Part shown: piece after piece, positions 12,601 to 21,000 of the stretch
Layout of the letters: the number at the start of each line of letters is the position of its first letter
Numbering within the stretch: position 1 is the stretch's first letter
Assembly (NCBI GenBank): GCA_905221605.1
Contig: CAJNDS010000302.1
Coordinates: forward strand, 895,285 to 959,284
Source: Symbiodinium natans
Taxonomy: Eukaryota > Sar > Dinophyceae > Suessiales > Symbiodiniaceae
Direction: 5' to 3'
Length of the DNA stretch: 64,000 nucleotides
The notes under the pieces: model-generated
Seen by the model: only the letters and a program-made list of their open reading frames with translations
What the model was told of the DNA's origin: nothing
Databases searched by the model: none
Position numbers and translations under genes: made by a program

Positions 12601-14330
12601 CATCTTGCAAGGTCAGGAACCCGAGGGAGAAGATGAGCTGAGGGGGCTTGGTATGAACACCCTGTGCGAGAAACTCCTTGCACCTCCTTGCAAAGCTACA
12701 GAACCGGCCGTCGCGCTCAAAATCAGGGGACCCTCAAGCGACACAGTTTCGAGAACTGTCCCCATCGGCCACATCGCTCGCGCCACTGGTGACCTGCCCC
12801 GATGCTAACCAAGCCAAGGCACCCAGGAACTCTTCACTGCTCCGTCCGTCCTCCGAAGATCCCCCAAGAGCTGATTAGGGTTTAGGCTTTAGGGTTTAGG
12901 GTTTTAGGTTTAGGGTTTAGGGTTTAGGGTTCAGGGTTTAGGGTTCAGGGTTCAGGGCTCCAGGGCTGGGATTTCCTTCGGGGTGGCAAAAGACCGCACC
13001 TGCGGTCTCAGCCACTCGACATCCGCCAACGAGCTGCCGCGGCTACTGTAGACACGGACCTGCAAGAGGATATGAAGCAGGGTGTATATATTTCTTGTAC
13101 CCCCAAAAGGACACCAGGTATATACACTCACCTATATTAAAAAGGAACGTCATATACACTCACCAAAAACAGTAGTATACACCCTGCTTCATATGGGAGG
13201 AGGGTCCCAAACACCAAGCCGAGAACGTGCCGCGAAACTCCGAGCGCCCTGCAACACGCGCTCGGAAAAACCGCCCGTTTGGGCCGTACCTGGCAGGTGA
13301 AGTCTCCAAGGGGCATCTCGGATGCCCTCAAGATGAGGGGTTGACCCAAATTATGCGTGTGTAGATTTAGGGTTCAGGCTTTAGGGTTGAGGGTTGAGGG
13401 TTGAGGGTTTAGGGTTTGGCGTCGCAGCGTCTTTGGCGCACCGTGCGAGCACTGTATCGCCTGCCCAGAGCATCTCCGGTGGGAAGCCCTCAGCACACGC
13501 CGTCTCGGGTTTTCAAGGAGCCCCCCTTGACTAAGGAACCTATCTTATAAGCTATTCCACAGCTTGAAAGATTCGAAGCGTGGTTCTCGCATGTGCCTCT
13601 GGTGCTTCAAGCTCCGTCAAGTGCAGACACTTCTAGGCGAGTGGCTGGCAGCATCTCGTTCCGGGATTGGGTTGGCACCTCGTGCTTCAGAAGGACTGTC
13701 TAACCAGTAGCCGTCAATCAGGTCCACACACGAGCCCACATGCAACCTCAGCACCGGCGCCTGTGAAGATGTGGAGGGCTCTGAGGCCGCAGAGCCGTCC
13801 TCCTCGGCAGTGGTCATGAAGTTAACCCATGTCGTGCGCGGGCGCCGCGGGCGCGGCGGAGGCAACAAGAAAGACCCCGGCGAAGTCGAGGAGGTCGCCC
13901 TGGGCGTGTCCCGCCTTCGCAGCCGAGGCGAGGGCTAAGGGACCCCTGAATAAAAAAACAGACCCACCCCTAGATGCTTATGGATCCCCTAATATAATGG
14001 GGACCCCAAGAAGGAACCCCCTGATATCGCAAGAACCCCCCAATGCCCTCCCCTGCACTCGCGCCTTGGCCTCCAGATGCTCCTGATACTGCATTCTCGC
14101 CAGCTTCGCAGCTGAAACTCGCCCTGGCAACCACCGTTGGGGATGTTCCCTCTTGGTACTAGCAGCTCCTTAATAGGGATTCTAGTGCCCCTATTCTGAT
14201 CCCTACTAAATAAGGACTGTTAGTAACCTGCTAGTAGAAGGGCCATAAGCAGGGATAGGAAGGTGGCCAGAAAACATGCTGGGGCAGCGCCGGCGACGCA
14301 AGCAGCCGGGCTGTGCAAACGTGTTTTTGA
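1324..14330 (+). CDS. Gene A: multi-exon gene with telomere-repeat introns, function unknown
   Basis: Hand-built model from GC-rich short exons. Exons: 1324-1431, 1817-~1882, 2307-2408, 2806-~2848, 3764-3803, 3983-4050, 4132-4305, 4520-4595, 4780-4871, 5409-5474, 5567-5632, 5832-5886, 6083-~6190, 6891-6934, 7697-7772, 8189-8223, 8965-9026, 9499-9592, 9878-9938, 10442-10515, 10983-11079, 11321-11379, 11456-11486, 11872-11917, 12153-12223, 12552-12611, 12702-12788, 12993-13047, 13219-13296, 13428-13508, 13563-13933, 14077-14144, 14271-14330. The 17 exons from 8965 to the TGA at 14330 keep phase at every junction, as do the eight from 3764 to 5886. Donors such as GTGAGA (4306), GTGAGT (4596), GTAAGA (5475, 11080) and polypyrimidine acceptors (3763, 11871) support the strand. 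Cys pairs occur near 13428-13610 (CEHCIAC, CLWC), which could be zinc-binding. I recognise no family. The exons before 3764 and between 5886 and 8965 are less certain, and more than one gene may be present. An in-frame TAG lies at 13708-13710. Confidence 0.6.
1432..1560 (+). repeat. TTTCGGG/TTTAGGG array in gene A intron
   Basis: Starts directly at the splice donor after exon 1324-1431. The matching CCCTAAA array at 1745-1805 precedes the next acceptor, so the intron ends are complementary. Confidence 0.85.
2159..2305 (-). repeat. Poly-C/poly-A then CCCTAAA array
   Basis: A C run (about 2159-2177) and an A run (about 2178-2194) followed by CCCTAAA units leading to the acceptor at 2306. Confidence 0.85.
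2409..2550 (+). repeat. TTTAGGG array beginning at a splice donor
   Basis: About 20 units with rare TTTAGGA variants. The donor of exon 2307-2408 is the GT of the first GTTTAGGG unit. A CCCTAAA array at 2695-2775 closes the intron. Confidence 0.9.
3428..3547. repeat. Poly-G tract
   Basis: Nearly pure G over about 120 bp with scattered A/T/C. Likely G-quadruplex forming and probably of inexact length in the assembly. Confidence 0.9.
3562..3705 (+). repeat. Array of 9-bp TTTATAGGG variant
   Basis: Tandem TTTATAGGG with TTTCTAGGG and TTGATAGGG variants, directly 3' of the poly-G tract. It lies in the intron before exon 3764-3803. Confidence 0.9.
3811..3960 (+). repeat. TTTAGGG then TTTGGGG array
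   Basis: TTTAGGG units grade into pure TTTGGGG units at the 3' end. It lies in the 179-bp intron between exons 3764-3803 and 3983-4050. Confidence 0.9.
4051..4131 (+). other. 81-bp intron made of inverted telomere repeats
   Basis: The intron runs from GTTTAGGG at 4051 to CTAAACCAG at 4131. The 5' half is TTTAGGG units and the 3' half CCCTAAA units, with only a short CGGGTTGCT-like loop between them. The flanking exons (3983-4050, 4132-4305) join in phase 0. Confidence 0.75.
4610..4779 (+). repeat. TTTAGGG to TTTGGGG to CTTGGGG array
   Basis: In the intron that starts GTGAGT at 4596 and ends TCTAG at 4779. The units are homogenised into three successive variants. Confidence 0.9.
4872..5235 (+). 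repeat. TTTAGGG array passing into 9-bp TTTTTAGGG array
   Basis: About 10 TTTAGGG units, then some 28 TTTTTAGGG units. It begins at the donor of exon 4780-4871. Confidence 0.9.
5268..5390. mobile_element. Inverted-repeat element, family I3
   Basis: Ends resemble CTTGGAGGTTCATGGG/CCCATGAACCTCCAAG (the right end is exact). Inner arms GTAAGTAGGGTTATAA and TTATAACCCTACTTAC are complementary. Other copies are at 19571-19679 and 32120-32230. It lies in a gene A intron. Confidence 0.75.
6196..6311. mobile_element. Inverted-repeat element, family I7
   Basis: Ends CTAGTAATTGCTTAAGAG and CTTAAGCAAATAGTAG. A second copy at 49412-49520 has ACTAGTTGCTTGAGAA ends. The left end contains GTAATT and the right end closes on AG, so the element could be spliced out as an intron between coding-looking stretches on both sides. 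Confidence 0.7.
6549..6715. repeat. CT/GCTCTC microsatellite
   Basis: Long CT-rich microsatellite with CTCGCT interruptions. The minus-strand Ser-Glu/Arg-Glu frame through it is low complexity and not called as a gene. Confidence 0.95.
7384..7486. mobile_element. Inverted-repeat element, family I5 (diverged)
   Basis: Left end GGCGGTTTCCGGAATTAGGG and right end CGTAAACCCCCCACAT resemble the ATATGGGGGTTTACGAAATT ends of the copy at 49914-50008. Confidence 0.55.
7773..7930 (+). repeat. TTTAGGG/CTTAGGG array
   Basis: Begins at the donor (GTTTAGGG) of exon 7697-7772 and runs into the family I2 element that follows. Confidence 0.85.
7929..8029. mobile_element. Inverted-repeat element, family I2
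   Basis: Ends GTTCCCCCTTGTACTAACAG and AAGGGGGAACATCCCTAG. Further copies are at 14138-14239, 29985-30085 and 48730-48833. Confidence 0.8.
8230..8470 (-). repeat. CCCTAAA/CCCTAACAA array
   Basis: Degenerate telomere-like units. The core at about 8471-8555 reads openly on both strands and may be another exon of gene A, strand uncertain. Confidence 0.8.
9027..9230 (+). repeat. TTTAGGG array following a GC donor
   Basis: Exon 8965-9026 ends at GCTTAGGG, i.e. the first unit supplies a GC donor instead of GT. About 26 units in all. Confidence 0.85.
9604..9700. mobile_element. Inverted-repeat element related to family I5
   Basis: Ends GTTTCCCAACATAGGGG and CCCCCTACTTTGGGAAAG are complementary with mismatches. 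It lies in the intron between exons 9499-9592 and 9878-9938. Confidence 0.6.
9939..10035 (+). repeat. TTTAGGG/TTCAGGG array at a splice donor
   Basis: Begins at the donor of exon 9878-9938. The partner CCCTAAA array at 10305-10405 lies near the next acceptor. Confidence 0.85.
10166..10242. mobile_element. Inverted-repeat element, family I1
   Basis: Ends CTGGCTCTTAGTAGGGAATG and CATTCCCTACTAACAACCAG are complementary with two mismatches. It lies inside the gene A intron between the two telomere arrays. Confidence 0.8.
10305..10670. repeat. CCCTAAA (10305-10405) and TTTAGGG (10516-10670) flanking exon 10442-10515
   Basis: Clear example of the repeated layout CCCTAAA array, short GC-rich exon, TTTAGGG array. 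Confidence 0.9.
11120..11285 (-). repeat. CCCTAAA array
   Basis: Precedes the acceptor AACCCTAG of exon 11321-11379, which is itself a variant repeat unit. Confidence 0.85.
12030..12422. repeat. CCCTAAA (12030-12150) and TTTAGGG (12237-12422) around exon 12153-12223
   Basis: Same exon-flanking layout. The TTTAGGG block is one of the longest uninterrupted runs in the window (about 17 identical units before variants). Confidence 0.9.
13071..13194. mobile_element. Inverted-repeat element, family I4
   Basis: Perfect 18-bp ends TATGAAGCAGGGTGTATA and TATACACCCTGCTTCATA. It fills most of the 171-bp intron between exons 12993-13047 and 13219-13296, which join in phase 2. Confidence 0.85.
14138..14239. 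mobile_element. Inverted-repeat element, family I2
   Basis: Left end GGGGATGTTCCCTCTTGGTA. The donor of exon 14077-14144 is the GT of GTTCCC inside this end. The right end is degenerate. Inner arms CCTTAATAGGGAT and the ATCCCTACTAAATAAGGA segment are complementary. Confidence 0.7.
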
Positions 14331-15020
14331 ACTTTACATATTTGTAGCACATTTAGATTCTCAGGCCATGCTTTCAGTTTGTAAAAACATGTAGGCCGAG
14401 CCTTGAAAGGCTTTGAAATGAATTGGCCCGGCCTGTCGAAAAACGAAACCAAGTGTTGTAAATGGCTAGTTCGCTGATTATGGTCTTCCTATTTGGTGCT
14501 CTACATAAGGGGCCGTTGTGATAGCTGCAAACATTGTTTAAGTGTTTTGCTCTGGATTAGCATGTTATCATGATGTATCCGAAGAACAGGCCTGGAATTG
14601 CATCTAATAATACTCTGAGAAAACTTGAGGCAGGGGTGAAATGCACAAAATTGTACAACTTAACTTTAGGCTAACAAACTTGTTTGATTAAAACTGACGG
14701 TGGACTTACATAGGTTTACTGTTTTTGTGATTGTTTGTTAGTTGCCTACTGTAAAGACTTTTACTATTTAAACAGCTTCTTGAGCTTAACGTGCTAAAGT
14801 TGTAAACGGCATGGGCAAAATTTGAACACATTTGAACGGATGCTACTTGCAGACAGATGGGGCTCTCCCATGACTATGACAAAGCACAGCTTCAAGCTGA
14901 GAGTTTCCGAAATTAAGAATACCTTATTTGGATTCAAAGCCCGTATTTAAATATAGAAAATACTCTTTAAGAAACAAAATTGGAGTCCATACTATAAGGG
15001 ACTACTATTTAAGGAACGAT
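14331..15020. other. AT-rich spacer, no gene seen
   Basis: About 690 bp, much richer in A+T than its neighbours, with no repeat array and no credible ORF. It separates gene A from gene B, or is a long intron if they are one gene: GTGCAA at 14316 would be a phase-0 donor. Confidence 0.6.
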
Positions 15021-15082
15021 ATTCAGGGTCCTAAACCCTAAACCCCAAACCCTAAATCCGAAACCTAAACCCACAATCCTAG

Positions 15083-18000
15083 ATGCCTCCCACGCCAGCC
15101 TCCAAGTGGACGCGACAAGAGGGAGTCCGGATTGCACTCCAGGAGGCGCTGGCGCAAAAGGGGTGGTTTCGGAGGTTAGGTAGGGTTTAGGGTTTAGGGT
15201 TTAGGGTTTAGGGTTTTGGGTTTAGGGTTGAGGGTTTAGGGTTTAGGGTTTAGGAATTGGGAATTAGGGTTTGGGGTTTAGGGTTTGGTTCCCCAAAAAA
15301 ACGGACAGAGATCAGGCTAATTACTTGTAGGCCGTGTGCCTCAAAGAGCCCTCGCAGAATCATGGAAGCCCTTTTGGCCCTTTTGGCCCTTTTGGCTGTG
15401 CGTAACTTCCCGAAGAATCAAATGTACCTCCCGATCCCAACACGCAAATTCAGTTCCCTCTGGGCTTCTTTACAGGGCCTTCCTTCTGAGAGAGATTCTC
15501 TCCAAATCACTACAACTGGACCCCCAAACCCTCTCCCCACAACAACAGGCGGTGCGCCAGCGCAGTAGCGGCGCCCGCGACACGTGCAGCACCTGGCGGA
15601 GTGATTGGTTGCTCGGGACTCAGGTCTCAGACCTTGGGTTAAGGGGGTTTAAGGGGGTTTAAGGGGGTTTTAGGGGCGTTTTAGGGTCTTGCTTTTAGGG
15701 CTTAGGGGTTCTTTAGGGCTAAAGGGGTAGCTCAGGGTTTATGGTTGTTGGGGGTCGCTTATGGTTCCTTCTCCCTTCCTGCAGACTGGGGCGCGGACCC
15801 ATTGTCTGGGAGGCAGCGGACGGCGGGAGGTACGACGACCTTCGTTCCACTTGGAAAGGTGCTTACTGTCAATTAAAGGCGGCTCACGTACGCAGAACCT
15901 ACAGGGTGGAGACATGGCAAGGGCGCTGAGCGAAGGACTGCCGGGCCGTCATTGAAACTCCCTGTGCGTTGCAGGAGCAGCCGCAATGTGTTGATGCAGC
16001 TTACCACCCTGAAGGCTCTGAGCTATCTGCTAAGATCTCTCCAGCCCTATGCCAAAATCGTCACACTCGCATGCTCTATCAGTATCGCAGGCCGTCACAG
16101 AAGCGTTGCGGCTTTCCACGGCTCTTCCAAGCTTACTCTGTTGCCGCTCCTTTGACCAAACAAGCCACTGCGCTGCCTCCGAGCACGCTGGAGGCGATGC
16201 CCTCTACATCGCCACGTGTACCGATGTAGACAGGTTGTAGAAATGCTTTGAAGCTTCTTTTGCGTAGGCAAGTGGAGTTGAGCCGCTCGAGTACTGCACA
16301 GCTGAGGACCTAGCCGCTTTAGGCGGGGGACGTGTGCTGAGGCCAAGTATGGATTGGGCTAGAGGGCTGTGGCTGTGACACCCCTACTAAGCACTACAGG
16401 CTGCAAACAGCGCGGTTGCCGTGAACAATGCCATGCATGTTGCACTATGTCCGGTTGCTGGTTGCTGGCGCATGCTGCCCAACGCAGTCCTACACAGCCT
16501 GAGCAAGAGTCGCACGTGCGAGGTCCAGGAAATGCAGCACACAAGACACTCTAAAATTTCCTGAATTCCTGAACATGAACTGCAGCGTCGGAGGAAAGCT
16601 CGTCATGCTCAACAAGCCGTGCCCATGTGCCTTGCAATTGTTGGGATGTCCGACACCTCAGCGCCAGCTGCACTAAACCCCACAACCCTAAACCCCGAAA
16701 CCCCAGACCCGCAAAACTCCTAAAAAAAAACCGAAACCCTGAAACCCTGAAACCCTGAAACCCTGAAACCCTGAAACCCTGAAACCCTGAAACCCTGAAA
16801 CCCTGAAACCCTGAAACCCTGAAACCCTGAAACCCAAAAAAAACCTAAAAAGAACCTAAAACCCTGAAACCCTGCAACCCTGCAACTCCCTAAACTCGTT
16901 CAATCCGCAGCAACTGGGAACCTCGCTGCCCACGGACTCCATCGGTCCGGCCTGGGAGGCATATGGGGGCTTCCGAGAGGGTTTAGGGTTTAGGGTTTGG
17001 GGTTTGGGGTTTAGGGTTTGGGGTTTAGGGTGTAGGGTTTCGGGTTTAGGGTTTAGGGTTTAGGGTGTAGGGTTTCGGGTTTAGGGTTTAGGGTACCCGA
17101 TTTCTCAGGTCCCCCCTTGTTTATGGGGATCCGAAGTATGGGGCCCGTAGTATATATAGTGTATATACGGGTTAGATAACAGGGTCCCCAAAATTCAGGG
17201 CCCAAACTGGCGCTTCTGATGTTCAGGGAATCCTACTATCGGGGATCCATGTTGGGGGGTCCCTTCTTTTCGAAAGCCTCCATGTGGTCAGCTCCGGGGC
17301 ACCTTTTTGGGTTGCGTAGGGGTTTAGGGTTTGAGGTTTGGGGTTTGGGGTTTAGGGTTTCGGGTTTAGGGTTTAGGGTTTAGGGTGAAAGGAGTTTCGC
17401 GTTTAGGGGACACACGAAACACCAGGCCCCACGCCGTCTTCAAAGAGTTCAGCTGCTTTGGAGCATCGCCATCCTGCCCATCCTTCGCTTCGTCCACGTA
17501 CGGGTTTTCAAAGGACGAGCAAAGTTAGCGGAGGTTTAGGATTTAGGGTTTAGGGTTTGGGGTTTGGGGTTTAGGGTTTAGGGTTTAGGGTTTAGGGTTT
17601 AGGGTTTGGGGTTTGTGGTTTAGGGTTTAGGGTTTAGGGTTTAGGCTTTTGGTTTAGGGCTTAGTGCTTTGGGATTTTTGTCGTTTTCATGGCCAAACTC
17701 ATACTATGAGAGCTTGCGCGTGAACTCACCGGCTGCACACATCCAGTGCGGAAGAAGCTCTGAGGAAACCCCAAACCCTAAACCCACAAACCCTAACCCT
17801 CAACCCAAAACCCACAAACCCACAAACCCTTAAACCCTCAACCCTAAACCCTAAACCCTCAACCCTCAACCCCCTAAACCCTAAACCCTAAACCCGAAAC
17901 CCTAAACCCTAAACCGGAAGCAGGGAAGCTGAGACCAGGCCTGAGCTTGCTCACTGCGGGAGGCCGAGCTGCTGCTCTCGTCTTGTGTCGATTCCTTGTA

Positions 18001-21000
18001 AGCCTGTTTAGGGTTTAGGGTTTAGAATTTGGGGTTTAGGGTTTAGAATTTGGGGTTTAGGGTTCAGGGTTTAGGGTTTAGGGTTTAGCGTTGATTCCTT
18101 GTAAGCCTGGAAGAGGGCCCTTTGAGGGTTGGGGGAGTGTTTAGGGTTTAGGGTTAGGGAGTCTAGGGGCTTCAGGGAGTTTAGGCAGCTTAGGGTTTAG
18201 GCAGTTCACCACTTTTCGGGTGTCCGAAAAAAGTAGTGCAATAGGGAGTGAGGTCCCCCATATTTAAACACCCACCAATATCTGAAGAGCTGCACAAGAG
18301 CAGGGATGTGCCTTAGGGGTTAGGGTTAGGGAGTTTAGGGGGTTTAGGGAGTTTAGGAAGTTTAGGGAGTTTAGGGAGTTTAGGAGGGGGTTTAGGGAGT
18401 TTAGGGGGTTAGGTCCCCCATATTTAAACACCCACAGATGTGCCTTCACCGTCTCCGTGCGTGATCCCGAGCTGCTGCCACTGCCGTCCCGGGCCACCTT
18501 CGTTGCCTGCGTGAGAAGGCGCACAAGTCATCGGAAAAAAAAATTTTGCCTATTTCTTCATGGCAAAGAAATGGACAGAACTCCATTTCGGGGTATTGGG
18601 GATTTCGGGCCTGCACGATTTTTGAAGGCTTCGGATTGAGGGTTTAGGGCTCACAAGGTAGCTTTAGTGTCTGTGGCTCGTAGAGGGCCTCCCCTTAGCT
18701 CATGATGCGAAGTTGGCCCTTGAAGCCCCCTTAAGAAAAACCTTCAGCAGAATCCTTTTGCACACAACACGGTAACATGCGAAAAACATACCCCAAGGCC
18801 TACCTAGGATGAAGAAGTGCCAACCCCCGGCTTCCTCATGGAGTTCGGGAGTTCAAACTATGAGGCTCTCTCTGGAAGCATCGAGAGAGTCTCGGGAATG
18901 AGGGTCGTAGGAGGATGATCACTTCCGGGGGTGCTCAGGACCCTACCTTCATGTAGTCATGAACCTTCTGAGTAGGATTCTGGTCTTAGACTTCCCTAAA
19001 CCCTTGGGTTCCCATGGCAGCACCCCGTCTGCAGCCTTGCCTCGCTCTCCTCGCACACTGAGGGCTCACAGCCCGTGGTCGTGCTGCTGCTGTTGCTGAC
19101 AGACCTGCGCGTGGCACTTTAGAGTTTCGGGTTCAGGGTTTAGGGTTTAGGGTTTAGGGTTTAGGGTTTAGGGTTTAGGGTTTAGGGTTTAGGGTTTAGG
19201 GTTTAGGGTTTCGGGTTTAGCTGGCGGGGGGGGTCCAAGCAACAAGGCCAACAGACTGAATCCTCCTCGGCTTCCACTCTGGGGGCCGGTCCCATCTTCT
19301 TTCACTGCCGGCTTACGCCACCCATTGGGTCCAGTGACACCAGTGTCCTGATCTCAACCCTAAACCCTAAACCCTAAACCCTAAACCCTAAACCCTAAAC
19401 CTCACAAAACGGAGCAAAAAAGGCATACGAGCCACCCAGGCGTTAAGCTCCCGTCCTTCAAGCATTCGCCGCTCAACGCTGGCATAGCCTCCCGAATGCA
19501 GGGAGCTGTCTTTCCGGGCGTACAGGGTTTAGGGTTTAGGGTTTAGGGTTTAGGGTTTAGGGTTTAGGGTTTGGAGGTTCATGGGTAGTTCTAAGTCAGG
19601 TTGCAAGCACCCGAAATAGGGTTATGAGTGTAGTTACAATATTTATAACCCTAATTTTGACTACCCATGAACCTCCAAGTAGGCTCTTAAGGATTATAAG
19701 GTTCAGGGGGCTTCCTGACTTTCTGACTCGAGCTATTGTCGGGAAAAGGCTCCTGATGTCTTGCAGCCACCTTGAACCCTCAGCTGCTCGAAGCGGGAAA
19801 GTGCTCCAGGCTTTAGGGTTTAGGGTTTAGGGTTTAGGGTTTAGGGTTTAGGGTTTAGGGTTTAGGGTTTAGGGTTTAGGGTTTAGGGTTTAGGGTTTAG
19901 GGTTTAGGTGCTCCCGGTGCCTTTTTCAGACCACTTGCCGGACTGTCAGCTGCAAAAGCCATATTCGCTCTCGTTTCAGCCTCGAGGCATCATGATGCAA
20001 GCGCTATCCAGGGAGCCCCTAAACCCTAAACCCTAAACCCTACACCCTAAACCCTAAACCCTAAACCCTAAATCTTCAAGCAGCTAGAACCCTTAACGAC
20101 AAGACATGGGGGGGGGTGGGGTGGGGGCGGGAGGGAGGGAGGTCCGCAACGTGCACTCAGGTCTATTCCTTGAAGGGACATTGGACTCCTTTCGTTGCTG
20201 AATCAAGCTTAGGGTGCCCAAGGGGTCTCCAGGTGCTCAGCTGGGCCCCCGTGCAGCCGCAACAATCTGTTCGAATAACCTGCAGGTGCAATCAAGGGGG
20301 AGAGCCAGCTCTCACTCTCAAAAGAGCGAATGCTTCTTGCCATACCCCTAAACCCTAAACATTAAACCCTAAACCCTAAACCCTAAACCCTAAACCCTAA
20401 ACCCTAAACCCTAAACCCTAAACCCTAAACCCTAAACCCTAAACCCTAAACCCTAAACCCTAAACCTAAACCCAATTATTTTCCAGAGCTGGCCATGAGC
20501 ACTCCCGAGCCTGATGCTGAAGATGATGCTGGCTGACGCCAGTTCGATGCTGCCCCCAAGTTGCTAGATGCAACGGCTCTCAGAGTCCAGGAGTATCCCA
20601 CCAAAAATCCGTGAAAACTGACGCAACATACAGAGGCGCTGTAGCCGTATGCGATTGCGATAGATGTACCCAGAACTCGAGAGCCAGGAGCCTGATCTGA
20701 ACGATCTGATCTGACTGATCTGATCTGAGCCGAGGCCGCGCCAGATTCCTTCTGGTTTAGGGCTTATAGGGGTTAAACCCCTAACCGGAATAGTAGGGTA
20801 TATAGGCCTCATGTACTAAAGAGTAGTTGGGGGGGCGCAGGTAGAGCTTAGGGCTTAGGCTTCTGGGTGTCACACTTCTATGGGCAAGTGACAAGGGGCT
20901 GCGAGTGCCTGGTCGGAACGTCAAAGCTGACGTGCGCTGGGTTTCTACGTTTAGGGCTTCGGGCAGCCCTGCACTTCTCTTGAAAGAAGAGTAGGGATCT

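Noticed and set aside
13617-13868. Minus-strand ORF of 83 codons
   Set aside because: It is antisense to the plus-strand exon 13563-13933, whose frame has better codon use and in-phase neighbours.
18260-18440. CRISPR array from the spaced GGGAGTTTA units
   Set aside because: The units are continuous short telomere variants without unique spacers, in a eukaryotic context.
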